DNA of 64,000 nucleotides from Arthrobacter sp. SPG23 (GCF_000876655.1 NZ_JYCN01000004.1:124001-188000), one strand, 5' to 3'; positions 36,613 to 46,246 are shown, numbered from the stretch's first letter. Numbers and translations are program-made. Notes: a model not told the origin generated them from the letters alone.

Positions 36613-37554
36613 ATGAAGACCGCACGCCAGTTGCCGCATGGACTCCAAGCCCGACCCTTCACCGTTGCCGAGGCGGCGCGGGCAGGAGTATCACCCAAAC
36701 GGCTGCGGCACGGATCGTTGACGCGCCTCGGCAAGGGGATCCGGGCGGAAAGCCCGACGGCGGAGCTCCCCTTGTGTATCAGGGTGCGGCCCTTCATTGA
36801 GGTCAACGAGCGATGCGCCGCATCGCACCTCACGGCGGCGGAACTCCTCGTGCTGCCGCGACGTCAGCAGAAGGGATCGCAGGATATGTTTCATGTCATC
36901 AGGCCTGAGGGCGAGGCGCACCTGAACCGACCGCATGTCATCGTGCACCGGATGAAGCTGTTCAGCGACGAGGTCACCACAGTCGACGGGATTTCCGTGA
37001 CCACTCCGGAGCGGACCTGGCTGGACATGGCAGAAATGCTGTCGGTGGATGAGCTTGTGACCATGGGGGACAGCTGTGTTCGGATTCCGCGGGCAGCCTT
37101 TGAGGACCGGGACACGCCGCTATGCAGCGTGGCTGACCTTCAGCGGATGATTGACAGGCACAAGGGAAAGCGCGGATTGCGCAGGGCAAAGGAAGCCATA
37201 AAACTCATCAGGGTGGGCTCCGACTCGCCGCAGGAGACGCTCCTTCGGTTGGCAGTGGTCAGGGCTGGGCTGCCGGAACCAGAGCTGAACGTGCCCATCA
37301 TCGGCGACGATGGTCGCCACCATCATGAGCCGGACCTTTCGTACCCGAAGTACAAAGTCGGAATCGAGTACGAGGGCGAGCATCACGGTGAGGAAGGCCA
37401 GGTGGTCCGGGATATCGCCCGTTCCGAGCGCTACGTGGCCCTTGGCTGGACCGAAGTCCGGATCTCCAACCGCCACATGGTCAACAAAGCGAAGCCGGCA
37501 GTATCCAAAATACGTACCGCGCTAGTCCAAGCCGGTTGGCGGCCCGGGCGTTAA
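36613..37554 (+). CDS. AbiEi-like / DUF559-type nuclease-fold protein (unit 2)
   Basis: A 313-residue paralogue of the gene at 15401. The N-terminal winged helix is FTVAEAARAGVSPKRLRHG. The middle part includes HLTAAELL...PHVIVHRMKL and TTPERTWLDMAEM. The C-terminal PD-(D/E)XK-like core has SPQETLLRLAVVRAGLPEPE, P-D241-LSYP and VGIEYEGEHHG with E252 and E254, then RYVALGWTEVRI. Both acidic positions are present, so catalysis is plausible. A near-identical palindrome lies on each side. No toxin (AbiEii-like) gene accompanies it. Confidence 0.78.
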   Translation: MKTARQLPHGLQARPFTVAEAARAGVSPKRLRHGSLTRLGKGIRAESPTAELPLCIRVRPFIEVNERCAASHLTAAELLVLPRRQQKGSQDMFHVIRPEGEAHLNRPHVIVHRMKLFSDEVTTVDGISVTTPERTWLDMAEMLSVDELVTMGDSCVRIPRAAFEDRDTPLCSVADLQRMIDRHKGKRGLRRAKEAIKLIRVGSDSPQETLLRLAVVRAGLPEPELNVPIIGDDGRHHHEPDLSYPKYKVGIEYEGEHHGEEGQVVRDIARSERYVALGWTEVRISNRHMVNKAKPAVSKIRTALVQAGWRPGR

Positions 37555-37558
37555 GCAA

Positions 37559-37614
37559 CGATTGCTCCGTAACTGCCGTTCTGAGGGTTCAAAAGGGCGG
37601 TTACGGAGCAATCG
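37559..37614. repeat. Palindrome copy 3, right border of nuclease unit 2
   Basis: 27-nt arms CGATTGCTCCGTAACTGCC..., 4 nt after the nuclease stop and 9 nt from the convergent purL stop. It could also act as a terminator. Confidence 0.92.
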
Positions 37615-37623
37615 ATGAGGGGC

Positions 37624-39942
37624 CTAGTCGAAGTACTTCGGCAGGGTGGCCTCGTGCGCTTCGCGGAGGGCGGCGAGGGACAGGGTGTCCACGCCGTTGA
37701 TCTCCAGCTGGCCGCTCGCTGCGTCCACCACACCGATGCGGGTGTGGGCAAAGCCGCGGGCGGTGCACATGTCCGTGAACCGGACTTCCTCGGAACGCGG
37801 CACGCCAACAATGGCGCGGCCCTGTGTCTCGGAGAACAGCGCAGTAAACAGATCCACGCCGTCACGGTCCATGACGTCCTGCAGGGCAATCCGGGCACCC
37901 ACACCGTAGCGCAGCGCGGACTCCACGAGCGCTGCCGCGAGGCCGCCCTCGGAGAGGTCGTGCGCGGAGTCCACCATGCCGTCGCGGGAGGCGTTGATCA
38001 GGATTTCGCCCAGGGCGCGTTCGGCGGCGAGGTCAACCTTCGGCGGCTGTCCGCCCAGGTGGCCGCGCAGGTTGGCCCATTCGGATCCGTCCAGCTCGGC
38101 CGCCGTCGTGCCCAACAGGTAGATGGCCTGGCCATCTTCCTTCCAGCCCGACGGCGTGCGGCGGGCGACGTCGTCGAGCTTGCCCAGCACTGCCACCACC
38201 GGGGAGGGATGGATCGGGGTGGTCCCGGTCTGGTTGTACAGCGAGACGTTGCCGCCGGTGACCGGGATGCCCAGCACCATGCAGGCGTCGGACAGGCCGC
38301 GGATGGCCTCGGCCAGCTGCCACATGACGTCGGGGTCCTCGGGGGAGCCGAAGTTCAGGCAGTCGCTGACGGCCATCGGTACGGCGCCGGAGGTGGCCAC
38401 GTTGCGGTAGGCCTCGGCCAGGGCGAGCTGTGCGCCGTGGTACGGATCGAGGTAGGTGTAGCGGCCGTTGGCGTCAGTGGCCAGGGCTACGCCCAGGCCG
38501 GTTTCCTCATCCACGCGGACCACGCCGGCGTCGTCCGGGAACGCCATGGCGGTGTTGCCGCCGACGTAGCGGTCGTACTGGTTGGTGATCCAGGACTTGT
38601 CGCACATGTTCGGCGAAGCCACGAGTTCGGTGACGGCTGCGGCCAGTTCCGCCGGGGCGGAAGGACGGCCTGCGTCCTGCACGGATCCGGTGAAGGCGTC
38701 GGCCTGAACGGCGTCCTGCCATTCCGGGCGGGCATACGGGCGGTCGTAGACCGGGCCGTCGTGGGCCACGGTGCGCGGGTCGACGTCGACGATGACTTCG
38801 CCTTCCCACGTGATGATCAGGCGGCCGGTGTCGGTCACCTCGCCCAGCCAGGAGTACTCCACGGCCCACTTGTCCATGACGGCCTCGAAGGCGGCCACGT
38901 TCTCGGGGGTCACCACTGCCATCATGCGTTCCTGCGACTCGGACATCAGGATTTCGCCCGGGGTCAGGGTGGGGTCGCGCAGCAGCACCGAGGTCAGCTC
39001 GACTTCCATGCCGCCGTCGCCGTTCGAGGCGAGCTCGGACGTGGCGCAGGAAATGCCTGCCGCTCCGAGGTCCTGGATGCCCTCAACCAGGGAGCCCTTG
39101 AACAGCTCGAGGCAGCACTCGATGAGGACCTTCTCGGCGAAGGGGTCGCCCACCTGGACGGCGGGGCGCTTGGACGGCTTGGTGTCGTCGAAGGACTCGG
39201 AGGCCAGCACAGAGGCGCCGCCGATGCCGTCGCCGCCGGTGCGGGCGCCGAACAGCACCACCTTGTTGCCCTTGCCGGAGGCATTGGCGAGGCGGATGTC
39301 CTCGTGGCGCATAACGCCGACGGCCAGCGCGTTGACCAGCGGGTTGCCCTGGTACACGGAGTCGAACACCATTTCGCCGCCGATGTTGGGCAGGCCGAGG
39401 GAGTTTCCGTAGCCGCCGATACCGGCAACGGCACCGTGCATCACGCGGGCGGTGTCCGGGTGGTCGATGGCGCCGAACCGCAGCGGGTCCATCACGGCCA
39501 CCGGGCGGGCGCCCATGGAGATGATGTCGCGGACAATGCCGCCGATGCCGGTGGCAGCGCCCTGGTAGGGCTCCACGAACGACGGCGAGTTGTGCGACTC
39601 GATCTTGAACGTCACGGCCCAGCCGTCGCCCAGGTTGGTGACGCCGGCGTTCTCGCCGATGCCCACCAGCATGTCCTTCTTCATCTCGTCCGTCACCTTT
39701 TCGCCGAACTGGCGCAGGTGGTTCTTTGAGGACTTGTAGGAGCAGTGCTCGCTCCACATCACGGAGTACATGGCGAGCTCGGCGCCGGTGGGCCGGCGGC
39801 CCAGGACCTTGACCACTTCGTCGAACTCGTTCTGCTTCAGGCCCAGTTCGGCCCAGGGGAGTTCGACGTCGGGGGTCTTGGCCGCGTTCTCGACGGTGTC
39901 GATGTTGAACTTCTTGTTGACGGTTTCAGCTGAGGTACTCAC
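37624..39942 (-). CDS. purL: Phosphoribosylformylglycinamidine synthase, PurL subunit (small type)
   Basis: A 772-residue synthetase subunit that converts FGAR to FGAM with ATP and ammonia supplied by PurQ. It has the family's [55 protein letters not shown]-like [15 protein letters not shown] and the AIRS C-terminal domains ([13 protein letters not shown]). Length matches the small PurL that needs PurS. It overlaps purQ by 4 bp and ends facing nuclease unit 2. Confidence 0.96.
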   Translation of the reverse strand: MSTSAETVNKKFNIDTVENAAKTPDVELPWAELGLKQNEFDEVVKVLGRRPTGAELAMYSVMWSEHCSYKSSKNHLRQFGEKVTDEMKKDMLVGIGENAGVTNLGDGWAVTFKIESHNSPSFVEPYQGAATGIGGIVRDIISMGARPVAVMDPLRFGAIDHPDTARVMHGAVAGIGGYGNSLGLPNIGGEMVFDSVYQGNPLVNALAVGVMRHEDIRLANASGKGNKVVLFGARTGGDGIGGASVLASESFDDTKPSKRPAVQVGDPFAEKVLIECCLELFKGSLVEGIQDLGAAGISCATSELASNGDGGMEVELTSVLLRDPTLTPGEILMSESQERMMAVVTPENVAAFEAVMDKWAVEYSWLGEVTDTGRLIITWEGEVIVDVDPRTVAHDGPVYDRPYARPEWQDAVQADAFTGSVQDAGRPSAPAELAAAVTELVASPNMCDKSWITNQYDRYVGGNTAMAFPDDAGVVRVDEETGLGVALATDANGRYTYLDPYHGAQLALAEAYRNVATSGAVPMAVSDCLNFGSPEDPDVMWQLAEAIRGLSDACMVLGIPVTGGNVSLYNQTGTTPIHPSPVVAVLGKLDDVARRTPSGWKEDGQAIYLLGTTAAELDGSEWANLRGHLGGQPPKVDLAAERALGEILINASRDGMVDSAHDLSEGGLAAALVESALRYGVGARIALQDVMDRDGVDLFTALFSETQGRAIVGVPRSEEVRFTDMCTARGFAHTRIGVVDAASGQLEINGVDTLSLAALREAHEATLPKYFD

Positions 39943-40724
39943 TTTGCGCCTCCCACAATCTTGTTCAATACGGAGGTGAAGAAACCGAGGCCATCGGTAT
40001 CGGACCCGCCGTTTCCGGCGGAGCCGGACAACCCCGTCTCGGGGCCGAAGCCGGCCTCCACGGCATGCTCGGGGTGCGGCATGAGGCCCACCACGTTGCC
40101 GGCGGCGTTGGAGATGCCGGCGATGTCGCGGCGGGAGCCGTTCGGGTTGAAGCCCACGTAGCGGAACACCACGCGGCCTTCAGCCTCAAGGGCGTCCAGG
40201 ACCTTCTCATCTGCGATGTACTGGCCGTCCTGATTCTTCAGCGGCACGGTGATTTCCTGGCCGGCGGCGTAGTCGCTGGTCCAGGCGGTGCTGTTGTTTT
40301 CCACGCGCAGGACCTGGTCGCGGCACATGAACTTCAGGTGGTCGTTCTTGATCATCGAGCCGGGCAGCAGGTGCGACTCCGTGAGGATCTGGAAGCCGTT
40401 GCAGATGCCAAGCACGGGAAGCTTGGCGTCGGAGTTGGCGGCGTCGATGATCCGGGACATCAGCGGTGCGAAGCGTGCGATGGCGCCGGCACGGAGGTAG
40501 TCGCCGTAGGAGAAACCGCCGGGAATCACGACGGCGTCGACGTCACCGAGGGTGGTGTCCGCGTGCCAGAGTTCCACCGGGGTGGCGCCTGCCAGGCGGA
40601 CCGCCCGGGCGGCGTCGCGGTCGTCCAGTGTGCCGGGGAAGGTGACGACGCCGATGCGGGCGCCGGCGAGCCGCGGGTTGGCCGTCACGGCCACCGCCTC
40701 GCCAATCAGGGGGAGTTCAGTCAT
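39939..40724 (-). CDS. purQ: Phosphoribosylformylglycinamidine synthase, glutaminase subunit PurQ
   Basis: A 261-residue class I glutamine amidotransferase with nucleophile Cys108 in [12 protein letters not shown], an early [17 protein letters not shown] and the catalytic His/Glu in MPHPEHAVE. It feeds ammonia to PurL. It is longer than the ~225-230 residues typical, because of a Gly/Ser-rich C-terminal segment after the active-site His. The start is 2 nt after the purS stop. Confidence 0.95.
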   Translation of the reverse strand: MTELPLIGEAVAVTANPRLAGARIGVVTFPGTLDDRDAARAVRLAGATPVELWHADTTLGDVDAVVIPGGFSYGDYLRAGAIARFAPLMSRIIDAANSDAKLPVLGICNGFQILTESHLLPGSMIKNDHLKFMCRDQVLRVENNSTAWTSDYAAGQEITVPLKNQDGQYIADEKVLDALEAEGRVVFRYVGFNPNGSRRDIAGISNAAGNVVGLMPHPEHAVEAGFGPETGLSGSAGNGGSDTDGLGFFTSVLNKIVGGAK

Positions 40725-40725
40725 C

Positions 40726-40977
40726 TCAGGCCTCGACGACCTCGACGTTGACTACGTCCTCGATGACGGGGTTGGACAGCAGGGTTTCTGCGGCGTTCCG
40801 GGCCTGGGCCAGGATTTCCTCGGTCACCTCGCCGTCGACAGTGAGTTCAAAGCGCTTGCCCTGGCGGACAGAGCTAAAGGCAGTGAAGCCCAGCCGGGGG
40901 AGTGCACCCACGATGGCCTTCCCCTGCGGGTCCAGAATCTCGGGCTTGGGCATGACGTCGACAACGATCCGGGGCAT
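40726..40977 (-). CDS. purS: Phosphoribosylformylglycinamidine synthase, PurS subunit
   Basis: An 83-residue subunit that bridges PurL and Pur[41 protein letters not shown] and a final [18 protein letters not shown] lies 7 nt before the ATG. It is the first gene of the purS-purQ-purL operon. Confidence 0.94.
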   Translation of the reverse strand: MPRIVVDVMPKPEILDPQGKAIVGALPRLGFTAFSSVRQGKRFELTVDGEVTEEILAQARNAAETLLSNPVIEDVVNVEVVEA

Positions 40978-41138
40978 CCGGTAACTCCTGTGCGTGAGCG
41001 TTGGGTAAGGGCGCAGCGGAGTGGTGCCGTCTCACGCTGGTCTGCTGCTGTGTTTACAGCCACTGCGGACTCCAAACATAAGACAGCGGGAACGAGCGCT
41101 CCGCGAGCTTGCTAGCCCATTCTACCGGGCGGAATGCG

Positions 41139-41160
41139 TCAACCCGCATTCGCGGGTTGA
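41139..41160. promoter_or_regulatory. Perfect 9-bp-arm palindrome in the purS upstream region
   Basis: TCAACCCGC-ATTC-GCGGGTTGA lies about 160 nt upstream of purS. On the minus strand it precedes a TTGACG and a TAGAAT, but these are only 12 nt apart. It may be an operator; no regulator is identified. Confidence 0.35.
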
Positions 41161-41229
41161 CTGTGAAATGGGGCACTCGCCGGAGGATGAAGCACGACGC
41201 CGGCTCTGGTGGTGCGCCGGCACGCTCAG

Positions 41230-41235
41230 TAGGAT
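41230..41235 (+). promoter_or_regulatory. -10 box TAGGAT of probable leaderless promoter
   Basis: TAGGAT ends 6 nt before the ATG at 41242. Confidence 0.5.
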
Positions 41236-41241
41236 TGCGGC

Positions 41242-41427
41242 ATGGCTCAGAAACCCAAATCCGTACTTCTTCCGGTCATGGCTGCCGCAGTCTTCGCGGG
41301 CCTGGGTCGAATGGTGATGCAAAAGATCAAAGCAGACCGTGCTGCCCGGGACACGAATGTGGCCGGACCCATAGATGAGAAAACCCGCGCCTGGATCAGC
41401 GAGGTTGTTCGAACTCCGCGCCAATGA
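41242..41427 (+). CDS. Small hypothetical protein with one hydrophobic segment (61 aa)
   Basis: A 61-residue protein, MAQKPKSVLLPVMAAAVFAG..., with a hydrophobic stretch at ~8-22 that may anchor it in the membrane and a charged C-terminal helix. A leaderless -10 box in front and a clean terminator behind support a real gene. No family is recognised. Confidence 0.7.
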   Translation: MAQKPKSVLLPVMAAAVFAGLGRMVMQKIKADRAARDTNVAGPIDEKTRAWISEVVRTPRQ

Positions 41428-41477
41428 CATCACCCCGCGTGACCTGAACACGTGACCTGACTGGATGACCTGAACAG

Positions 41478-41509
41478 AAGGCGGCTTCCCCTGCGGAAGC
41501 CGCCTTTTG
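41478..41509 (+). terminator. Rho-independent terminator
   Basis: AAGGCGGCTTCC / GGAAGCCGCCTT arms followed by TTTTG. Confidence 0.85.
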
Positions 41510-41613
41510 TCGTCTCTGGCCGGAGCCTCGAGTGACAAAAGTACAACGACTGTTGTGTCCTATGTCATATCCGGCTCTCACTCTGTACTGTTTGACTCGG
41601 CTGGTCTCGCCGG

Positions 41614-41630
41614 ATGACAGGAACTGTCAT
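41614..41630. promoter_or_regulatory. Inverted repeat upstream of subtilase A
   Basis: ATGACAG-GAA-CTGTCAT, perfect 7-bp arms, about 75 nt before the GTG start and just after a TTGACT-like box. A candidate operator. Confidence 0.45.
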
Positions 41631-41705
41631 CGGGCTGCCTATTTCCAGCTGACCGAGACCGGCCGCACCGCCGGACCCGTACCTCATGAAAGGTTTCAGT
41701 CGCTC

Positions 41706-44700
41706 GTGAAATCAAAAGGAACAAGCCTTGTCCGGGGCGGGGGGCTCCGGAAGGCTGCAGCGTTGGCTGTAGGCCTCCCGCTGCTTCTCTCCTCCATCGC
41801 AGCGGGTCCCGCTACCGCGGCCCCTGCCAAACCCGGCGGGGTTGAACAGGCCAAAAACGTCAACCCGACAGACTACAAGGACGGCCGTTACATCGTGGTC
41901 CTCGCCGAGAAGGCCGCTGCTGCCTACGACGGCGGGACGGCGGGCATAGGGGCAACCAAGCCGCAGCAGGGCCGCAAGCTCGATGCCGGCAGCCAGAACT
42001 ACAAGGCCTACGACGCACACCTCCGCAAGGCCCAGCGGGACGTCGCCTCCAAGCAGGGCGTCACCCCGACCAAGCAGTTCACGGGCGCGCTCAACGGCTT
42101 CGTGGCCGAGCTCACCGCGGCGCAGGCAGCCGGGCTTGCCAAGGACAGCAACGTACTCGTGGTGTCACCGGACGTGGAGAACACCCCGGACTACACCACC
42201 ACCGACTTCCTGAAGCTCACGGGCAGCGACGGCGCCTGGGCAAAGCAGTTCGGCGGCGAATCCGGTGCGGGCAAGGGCGTGGTGGTCGGCGTGATCGACT
42301 CCGGCTACGCCCCGGACAACCCGTTCCTGCAGGGGGACCCGGTGCAGCCGCTCACGGGCAAGGCCCAAGTGGGTGTCCCTTATCTCACGGCGGACGGCAA
42401 GATCGCCATGCTCAAGGCGGACGGCACCACCTTCCAGGGCGAATGCCAGAAGGGCATCGAATCCGGTGTTTCCTTCGACGGAACCCTCTGCAACTCCAAG
42501 GTGGTCAGCGCCCGCTACTTCGCCGACTCCTTCCTGCAATACGTGGCGCCGGAACACCGCGCCGCCGAGGAACTGATCTCCCCGGTGGACGTGGGAAGCC
42601 ACGGCACGCACACGGCCACCACCGCCGCCGGAAACGCCAACGTGGAACAGGTGATTGACGGCGCCAGCTTCGGCAAGAGCTCCGGCGTTGCCCCGGCCGC
42701 CAAGGTCTCCGTCTACAAGGTCTGCTGGGAAGACGACAACCCCACTACGGGCGGCTGCTACTCGTCCGCCTCGGTTGAAGCTGTTGACGCGGCCATCAAG
42801 GACGGCGTGGACGTCCTCAACTACTCCATCTCCGGCAACACCAACAGCACCACGGATCCCGTTGCGCTGGCGTTCCTGAACGCAGCGGCTGCCGGCGTAT
42901 TCGTGTCGGCTTCGGCAGGAAACTCCGGCCCCACCGTGTCCACCGTGAACCACGCCTCGCCGTGGCTGACCACCGTGGCAGCCGCAACCTTCCCCAGCGA
43001 CCTGCTGGGCACGGTGAAGGTATCCGACGGCAGCCTGTACCGGGGCGCTTCGATCATGAAGTCCGAAGTCAAGGACGCCGCCGTGGTGGTGGCCGCGGAC
43101 GCAGCTGCCCCCGCTGCGCCGACCCCTGCGAACCTTTGCGGCCCGGGAACGCTGGACGCTGCCAAGGTCACCGGCAAGGTGGTGGTCTGTGACCGCGGCG
43201 TTGTGGACCGCACGGCCAAGAGCCTTGAGGTGAAGGCAAAGGGCGGCGTGGGCATGATCCTGGTCAACCTGTCCTCCAGCTCCGAAGATGCAGACAACCA
43301 CGTGCTGCCCACCGTCCACGTCAACGCGCCCAAGAGCCTGGAACTGAAGTCCAGGCTCGCTGCCAATCCGGCGCTCACGGTGAGCCTCGTCAAGGGCGAC
43401 CTCACCGGCGAACCGCTGCCGCCGGCGCCGCAGGTGGCCGGATTCTCCTCCCGTGGCCCGAGCCTGGCCTCCGGCGGTGACCTCCTGAAGCCGGATATCT
43501 CTGCTCCCGGCGTGAACGTCCTCGCGGGCGTCTCCACCATCGGCAACAACGGCGCCCAGTTCGGCTTCATGTCCGGCACCTCCATGGCTGCCCCGCACAT
43601 TGCAGGGTTCGGAGCCCTGGTTCTCAGCAGGCAGCCCGCGTGGTCGCCTGCCATGGTCAAGTCCGCCATGATGACCACCGCCTACCCGCTGGTCAACGCT
43701 GACGGTACGCAGAACCGGAACCCGTTCGAAGGCGGGGCAGGGCATATTGACGCCACGCGGGTGCTGGATCCGGGACTCGTGTACAACTCGGACATCAAGC
43801 AGTGGCTGGCCTTCCTGAACGGCCAGGGCGTGGAGACCGGCGCACCGCAGGCCGGCAGCATTGCCGCGCGCGACCTCAACCTCCCGTCCATTGCCCTGGG
43901 CAGCCTGGTGGGTGAGATCCAGGTCAAGCGTCAGCTCACGGCGCTGGTTCCGGGTATGTACCGGCCCTCGGTGGACCTGCCCGGCGTCAGCGTCCACGTG
44001 GAGCCGCAGATGCTGAACTTCGCCAAGGCCGGTCAGACGCGCGAGGTCACCATCACCATCAAGAACGTCAGTGCTCCGGTGGGCAAATTCACCACGGGAA
44101 CGCTGACCTGGAAGGGGCCGCGCACGGTCAGTTCGCCCATCGCGGTCCGCCCGGTAGACGCCCAGATTGCACCTTCGTTCTCCTTCAGCTCAGCCACGGG
44201 CACGGGCAGCGGAACCATGGACCTGGTCTCCGGCTCGGATTCGCCCATCGCAGTGGGTGTGGAAGGGCTTGCGCCCCTGTCCGAGACGGCCGTCACCAAA
44301 ACACCCGGCGCGTACGCAGCAAAGAATGACGAACACAACGCACTCGTCAAAGTGGAGGTGCCCGCCGGTGCGACCTTCGCTCGGCTCGGCATCCAGGCTG
44401 AAACGGACGACGTCGACTGGGACATGGTGGTTTACGCGCCCAACGGAAGCGGCGGCCTCGCCGCAACCCAGGTGGCCACGGCATCTGCCAGCGAGTTCCT
44501 GAACCTGGAATCGCCCCGTGCCGGCACGTATTACATCGTGGCGAATCTGTACTCCACCCCGGAGAACGGACCCGCTTCCGCACACATCCAGGCCGTCTCG
44601 TTCCTCGGCAATTCCGGGAACCTTACTGTCAGCCCGAATCCGATCGTTGCCCCCAACGGCACGGCCACCACGGCCACAGCCAACTGGACCGGCCTGGCAT

Positions 44701-44840
44701 CGGGATCCTACCTGGGCCGGCTGAGCCTGGGCGGAAACGGGATCAAGACGTGGATCAACGTCAAGGTGGGCAGCGACACGGCGCCCGCACCTGCCGGTGC
44801 CTCGGCGGTCACGCCCGTTGACGCCGTTCCGGGAACCTAG
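41706..44840 (+). CDS. Secreted S8 subtilisin-family serine protease A
   Basis: A ~1044-residue preproprotein. The GTG start at 41706 gives a Sec signal (KAAALAVGLPLLLSSIAAGPATAAP); the in-frame extension to 41532 is not needed. Residues ~50-150 form an inhibitor I9-type propeptide (RYIVVLAEKAAAAYDGG). The catalytic triad is D198 (VIDSGY), H299 (GSHGTHTA) and S626 (SGTSMAAPH). A protease-associated domain (VVCDRGVVDRTAKS) is inserted between His and Ser. The C-terminal ~350 residues are beta-rich with a PPC-like domain. It is paralogous to subtilase B at 47081, and the two flank SSI-type inhibitor genes. Role: extracellular protein degradation (family knowledge). Confidence 0.92.
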   Translation: MKSKGTSLVRGGGLRKAAALAVGLPLLLSSIAAGPATAAPAKPGGVEQAKNVNPTDYKDGRYIVVLAEKAAAAYDGGTAGIGATKPQQGRKLDAGSQNYKAYDAHLRKAQRDVASKQGVTPTKQFTGALNGFVAELTAAQAAGLAKDSNVLVVSPDVENTPDYTTTDFLKLTGSDGAWAKQFGGESGAGKGVVVGVIDSGYAPDNPFLQGDPVQPLTGKAQVGVPYLTADGKIAMLKADGTTFQGECQKGIESGVSFDGTLCNSKVVSARYFADSFLQYVAPEHRAAEELISPVDVGSHGTHTATTAAGNANVEQVIDGASFGKSSGVAPAAKVSVYKVCWEDDNPTTGGCYSSASVEAVDAAIKDGVDVLNYSISGNTNSTTDPVALAFLNAAAAGVFVSASAGNSGPTVSTVNHASPWLTTVAAATFPSDLLGTVKVSDGSLYRGASIMKSEVKDAAVVVAADAAAPAAPTPANLCGPGTLDAAKVTGKVVVCDRGVVDRTAKSLEVKAKGGVGMILVNLSSSSEDADNHVLPTVHVNAPKSLELKSRLAANPALTVSLVKGDLTGEPLPPAPQVAGFSSRGPSLASGGDLLKPDISAPGVNVLAGVSTIGNNGAQFGFMSGTSMAAPHIAGFGALVLSRQPAWSPAMVKSAMMTTAYPLVNADGTQNRNPFEGGAGHIDATRVLDPGLVYNSDIKQWLAFLNGQGVETGAPQAGSIAARDLNLPSIALGSLVGEIQVKRQLTALVPGMYRPSVDLPGVSVHVEPQMLNFAKAGQTREVTITIKNVSAPVGKFTTGTLTWKGPRTVSSPIAVRPVDAQIAPSFSFSSATGTGSGTMDLVSGSDSPIAVGVEGLAPLSETAVTKTPGAYAAKNDEHNALVKVEVPAGATFARLGIQAETDDVDWDMVVYAPNGSGGLAATQVATASASEFLNLESPRAGTYYIVANLYSTPENGPASAHIQAVSFLGNSGNLTVSPNPIVAPNGTATTATANWTGLASGSYLGRLSLGGNGIKTWINVKVGSDTAPAPAGASAVTPVDAVPGT

Positions 44841-44875
44841 CCCGGAACGCCCCCGCTAAGTAAGCAGCGTCATCA

Positions 44876-44913
44876 GGAACGTCCCGGCAGCCGCAAGGCT
44901 CCCGGGACGTTCC
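44876..44913. terminator. Bidirectional terminator between subtilase A and the inhibitor operon
   Basis: GGAACGTCCCGG / CCGGGACGTTCC perfect 12-bp arms between convergent stops. Confidence 0.8.
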
Positions 44914-44932
44914 CGCGTTTGTGGCTTGCCCG

Positions 44933-45304
44933 TCAGATCTGGCCGGTGGATCCTGGCGTGCCGCCGAACAACGGAGCCAGGGAGCGCCACCGCGCAATCT
45001 CGCAGCCGTCGGTCAGGCTGAAGCGGCTGTGGACGGGGCGGCCGTGGAACGTCCCCGTAACTACGGCCACCTGCGGGCCGCCATACTGCTGGGTGCACAT
45101 CATGTCCTTCCGCCGCGGAACGAAGAAGACCTCGTGGCCGAAACGCTCGACGGCGGCCAGCGCCGCAGCGGGGTCCGGCAGGGTTGACCCTTTCAGGGCG
45201 GCAGCCTGCGGTGTTATCCCGTGGCGCACAATGAGGCGGAACTCGTGCTCCGGGGCGCCCGGCGCCTCGGTCAACCGGACGGTCAGGTCCACGTCGGCGG
45301 GCAT
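44933..45304 (-). CDS. SSI-family (Streptomyces subtilisin inhibitor) fold protein without signal peptide
   Basis: A 123-residue protein that matches the C-terminal half of SSI inhibitors: MCTQQYGGPQVAVVTGTFHGRPV followed by DGCEIARW, which keeps the second SSI disulfide pair and the reactive-site loop (P1 position would be Gln). The first disulfide pair is missing, and there is no signal peptide, so it is probably cytoplasmic. The start overlaps the preceding gene's stop by 1 nt (TGATG). A secreted paralogue is two genes upstream. Whether this one still inhibits a protease is unknown. Confidence 0.75.
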   Translation of the reverse strand: MPADVDLTVRLTEAPGAPEHEFRLIVRHGITPQAAALKGSTLPDPAAALAAVERFGHEVFFVPRRKDMMCTQQYGGPQVAVVTGTFHGRPVHSRFSLTDGCEIARWRSLAPLFGGTPGSTGQI

Positions 45305-46242
45305 CAGTCCCGGACCTCATCGATCAATGGCGCCAGGGCATCGAGCAGCCGCCTCCGCAGCTCCTGAGCCTCCGCGGCGAACGCCCGCTGGTGTTCCACG
45401 TACTCGGCCTTGCCGGCGGCTGTTTCGATCGGGATGGGCGGGTAACCCCACTCCTCGAGGTCGTACGGAGAGGCCTGCATGTCCATGGCGCGGACCCGCC
45501 AGGACAGTTCGAAGCAGTCCATGACGAGCTCGCTGGGCAGGGCCGGCGCCAGCTTGTAGGCCCATTTGTAGAGGTCCATGTTGGCATGCAGGCATCCTGG
45601 CTGCTCCATGGCGCGCTGGTTGTCCCGGCTCGGAGTAAGTTCGTTCAGGGGTGCCGCATCCGGCGTGTAGAAGCGGAAGGCGTCAAAGTGCGAGCACCGG
45701 ATCCGGTTGTCCTCCACCACACGGTCGGTGCCCTCTGATCCGAGGCGCAGCTGCAGGTATTCGTGGCGCAGCTCAAACTTGTCCTGGTGGTACACCATCG
45801 CCCACTCGTGCAGGCCGAAACAGCCGAACTGGGCAGGCCGCGATGCCGTGGCGCGCAGGATTATTTCGGCGAACTGCAGTGCCTCCCTGCGCTCGGCCGC
45901 GAATGCGACGAGGTCAACGGTGGCGGCGGTGGTCCCGGGCGGCAGACCGGCAGCGGCGAGGTCGCCGTCGTCGAGCATCCTGTAGTACTTCCACTGGGAG
46001 CGGGCCGCGGCCTCAGGCCCGGTAAGGACCACGCTGGCGCCGGGGTGCCAGCGCAGGAGCTGGCCTGGTTTTTGGGTGTAGTACGTGAAGAGGAAATCCT
46101 CAACAGGGTGTTTCCTGCCAGCGGAGCGGCGGGCAAGGTAGGGGTCGGCGTAACGCCGGACCCGGGCCTGGTGGGCTGCTTCGTGCTGTTTCCAGGTGTC
46201 CGCCGGCAGCATCGTTTGCGGGCCGCGCTTCAGAATCTGCAT
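45304..46242 (-). CDS. Conserved protein annotated in actinobacteria as '3-methyladenine DNA glycosylase'
   Basis: A 312-residue cytoplasmic protein with WKQHEAAHQARVRRYADPYLARRSAGRKHPVEDFLFTYY at the N-terminus, GLHEWAMVY, and CLHANMDLYKWAYKLAP. It belongs to a group that databases often label 3-methyladenine DNA glycosylase, but no HhH-GPD motif or catalytic Asp context is visible, so I would not trust that name. The ATG at 46242 lies 5 nt past the SSI lipoprotein stop, with GGAG overlapping that end. It is the middle gene of a three-gene operon with two SSI-like proteins. Confidence 0.7.
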   Translation of the reverse strand: MQILKRGPQTMLPADTWKQHEAAHQARVRRYADPYLARRSAGRKHPVEDFLFTYYTQKPGQLLRWHPGASVVLTGPEAAARSQWKYYRMLDDGDLAAAGLPPGTTAATVDLVAFAAERREALQFAEIILRATASRPAQFGCFGLHEWAMVYHQDKFELRHEYLQLRLGSEGTDRVVEDNRIRCSHFDAFRFYTPDAAPLNELTPSRDNQRAMEQPGCLHANMDLYKWAYKLAPALPSELVMDCFELSWRVRAMDMQASPYDLEEWGYPPIPIETAAGKAEYVEHQRAFAAEAQELRRRLLDALAPLIDEVRD

Positions 46243-46246
46243 CAGC

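Noticed and set aside
37615..39729. 704-codon plus-strand ORF opposite purL
   Set aside because: It is a shadow of purL: composition is low-complexity His/Gly/Val-rich and there is no domain.
41139..41160. Assigning the purS-upstream palindrome to PurR
   Set aside because: No PurR gene or known PurR box is recognised; only the symmetry is seen.
42165..43997. 610-codon minus-strand ORF opposite subtilase A
   Set aside because: It is antisense to the conserved protease, with biased composition and no start signals.
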